Shown: positions 4,703 through 6,435 of the stretch, in pieces | Layout of the letters: each line of letters begins with the position of its first letter | Position numbering within the stretch: the first letter of the stretch is position 1 | Assembly (NCBI GenBank): GCA_023430145.1 | Contig: JAEZCD010000248.1 | Span: 1 to 6,435, forward strand | Direction: 5' to 3' | From: Pseudomonadota bacterium | GTDB lineage: Bacteria; Pseudomonadota; Alphaproteobacteria; Rhizobiales; Methylopilaceae | Length of the DNA: 6,435 nt | Notes under the pieces: model-generated | Seen by the model: the letters and a program-made list of their open reading frames with translations, nothing else | What the model was told of the DNA's origin: nothing | The model's database searches: none | Made by a program: the position numbers and the translations under genes

Positions 4703-6435
4703 GCGCGGCGGCCCAGGGCGCCGCCGGCCGCTGGGCGCCGGATCTGTCGGCGGCGCTCTCCGCCTACCGGACGGCGCTGATCGGCATCGGCCTCGTCAGC
4801 GGCATGATCAACGTGCTGTACCTCACCGGCTCGCTGTTCATGCTCGAGGTCTACGACCGCGTGATCCCGAGCCGCAGCGTGCCGACACTGGTCGGCCTCG
4901 CCCTCATCACCGCGGCCCTGTACCTGTTCCAAGGCGTGCTCGACCTCTTGCGCGGGCGCATCTTCGCCCGCCTCGGCGCGGCGCTCGACGAGCAGCTCGC
5001 ACAGCGCGTCTTTCGGGCGATCCTCGGCCAGCGGCTCGAGGGCCGCGGCGGCGCCGACGCGACGCAGCCGCTGCGCGATCTCGACCAGGTCCGCGGCTTC
5101 CTGTCGAGCAGCGGTCCCGGGGCGCTGTTCGACCTGCCCTGGATCCCGCTCTACCTCGCGATCTGCTTCGCCTTCCATTTCCTGATCGGCGCCGCCGCGC
5201 TCGCCGGCGCGCTGATCCTCGTTGCCCTCACCTTCGCCACCGAGGTCTTGACCAAGCGGCCGAGCCGGGCGGCGGCCGCCGCGCTGTCGGAGCGCAACGC
5301 GCTCGCCGAGACGAGCCGGCGCAACGCCGAGAGCCTCGTCGCGCTCGGCATGGCGCCGGCGATCGGCACCCGCTGGCACGCCGCCAACCAGGCCTTCGGC
5401 GCCGCGCAGCAGCGCAGCTCGGACATCGCCGGTGATCTCGGCGCCGTCGCCAAGACGCTCCGGCTGATGCTGCAGTCGACCGTGCTCGGCGTCGGCGCCT
5501 ATCTCGTCATCCACGGCGAGGCCTCGGCCGGCATCATCATCGCGAGCTCGATCCTCACCGCCCGTGCACTGGCGCCGGTCGACCAGGCGATCGCGCACTG
5601 GAAGCACTTCGTCGCCGCCCGGCAGGCCTGGGGGCGGCTGCGCGCGGCGCTCGCCGCCCTGCCGGACGAGACGGCACCGCTGCCGCTGCCGGCGCCGGCC
5701 GCGAGCCTGTCGCTCGAAGGCGTCGGCATCGCCGCGCCGGGCGGCGAGCGGCTCGTGGTGCGCGACGTCTCCTTCGCGCTGAAGGCGGGCGACGCGCTCG
5801 CCGTCGTCGGCCCGAGCGGATCGGGAAAATCCTCGCTCGCCCGCGCGCTCGTCGGCCTCTGGCAGCCGGCGCGCGGCAAGGTGCGGCTCGACGGGGCGGC
5901 GCTCGACCAGTGGTCGCCGGACGGGCTCGGCCGCCATGTCGGCTACCTGCCGCAGGACATCGAGCTGTTCGACGGCACCGTCGCCGAGAACATCGCCCGC
6001 TTCGAGACCGCGCCCGATCCCGCCGCCGTCATTGCCGCCGCGCAGGCGGCGGGCGTGCACGACCTCGTCCTCCGCCTGCCGGAGGGATACGGCACGCGGA
6101 TCGGCGAGCGCGGCGTGGCGCTGTCGGGCGGCCAGCGGCAGCGCGTGGCGCTCGCCCGGGCGCTCTACCGCGAACCGTTCCTCGTCGTCCTCGACGAGCC
6201 GAACTCCAATCTCGACCTCGAGGGCGAGCACGCGCTGTCGGAGGCGATCCGCAGCGTCCGCGGCCGCGGCGGCATCGTCGTCGTCGTCTCGCATAGAGCC
6301 AACGCGCTCGCCAACGTCGACCTCGTGATGCTGCTGATCGACGGCCGGGTGCAGGGCTTCGGCCCGAAATCGGGCGTCATGCGGCCGGCGGCGATCGCCA
6401 GCCCGCCGGCGGAGCCGGAGGCGGCCGGCGCCGAC
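4699..6435 (+). CDS. hasD: Type I secretion ABC transporter (HasD/PrtD class), 3' end outside window
   Basis: Inner-membrane ATPase/permease that would power one-step export of the hemophore with a membrane-fusion protein and an outer-membrane channel. 579 codons are open to the last base; the family is normally about 560-590 aa, so only a short tail should be missing. Membrane domain ~20-300: first helix ~25-47 (ALIGIGLVSGMINVL), then LEVYDRVIPSRSVPTL (49-64), a signature of PrtD/HasD-type permeases, and FDLPWIPLYLAICF (144-157); later helices near 160-182 and 255-295. There is no C39 peptidase-like N-domain, as expected for exporters of RTX/HasA substrates without leader peptides. Nucleotide-binding domain ~335-560: Walker A GPSGSGKSS (371-379), Q-loop Q419, signature LSGGQ (475-479), Walker B LVVLDEP with D499/E500, D-loop SNLD (503-506), H-loop H532; all key residues are present. 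The tail is Pro/Ala/Glu-rich. The ATGA overlap with the oxygenase and the DFLVA-ended substrate nearby support the assignment. Confidence 0.92.
   Translation, partial: MSAAAQGAAGRWAPDLSAALSAYRTALIGIGLVSGMINVLYLTGSLFMLEVYDRVIPSRSVPTLVGLALITAALYLFQGVLDLLRGRIFARLGAALDEQLAQRVFRAILGQRLEGRGGADATQPLRDLDQVRGFLSSSGPGALFDLPWIPLYLAICFAFHFLIGAAALAGALILVALTFATEVLTKRPSRAAAAALSERNALAETSRRNAESLVALGMAPAIGTRWHAANQAFGAAQQRSSDIAGDLGAVAKTLRLMLQSTVLGVGAYLVIHGEASAGIIIASSILTARALAPVDQAIAHWKHFVAARQAWGRLRAALAALPDETAPLPLPAPAASLSLEGVGIAAPGGERLVVRDVSFALKAGDALAVVGPSGSGKSSLARALVGLWQPARGKVRLDGAALDQWSPDGLGRHVGYLPQDIELFDGTVAENIARFETAPDPAAVIAAAQAAGVHDLVLRLPEGYGTRIGERGVALSGGQRQRVALARALYREPFLVVLDEPNSNLDLEGEHALSEAIRSVRGRGGIVVVVSHRANALANVDLVMLLIDGRVQGFGPKSGVMRPAAIASPPAEPEAAGAD

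Noticed and set aside
4453..6294. A 613-codon open frame on the minus strand opposite the oxygenase and transporter genes
   Set aside because: Low-complexity Arg/Ala/Glu/Asp-rich translation without domains; the plus strand carries a transporter with every ABC motif intact.

Overview
The window comes from a high-GC bacterium, most likely an alphaproteobacterium of the Hyphomicrobiales (Rhizobiales) type. This is inferred from codon use, the double-domain GNAT protein and iron-box-like sites. It holds five protein-coding genes. Four of them form a heme-acquisition locus of the Has (hemophore) kind.

Layout. 23-865 (+): a two-domain GNAT acetyltransferase with no evident link to iron. 864-893: a perfect 13-bp hairpin between this gene and the convergent next one. 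905-1693 (-): a secreted protein whose N-terminal ~130 residues resemble the HasA hemophore, followed by RTX calcium-binding repeats and a C-terminal DFLVA secretion tail. 1694-2064: an AT-richer divergent control region with one plausible promoter for each direction and two 17-nt palindromes resembling the Irr iron-control element. 2065-4071 (+): a TonB-dependent heme/hemoglobin receptor. 4085-4702 (+): a heme oxygenase of the HemO/PigA/BphO class. 4699-6435 (+): a type I secretion ABC transporter of the HasD/PrtD class, whose last codons run off the window.

How it fits together (inference from families and order). The ABC transporter, with a membrane-fusion protein probably encoded just past the window and an outer-membrane TolC-type channel, would export the hemophore. 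The hemophore would take heme from host or environmental heme proteins and hand it to the TonB-dependent receptor. Heme reaching the cytoplasm would be opened by the heme oxygenase, releasing iron and a biliverdin. The receptor, oxygenase and transporter genes are tightly packed (13-nt gap, then a 4-nt overlap) and are probably one transcript, divergent from the hemophore gene.

The most notable point is the hemophore. Classical HasA is a single ~190-residue domain with no RTX repeats; here the heme-binding fold appears joined to an RTX module. The usual Tyr-His pair can be placed, but no counterpart of the second axial histidine is seen.
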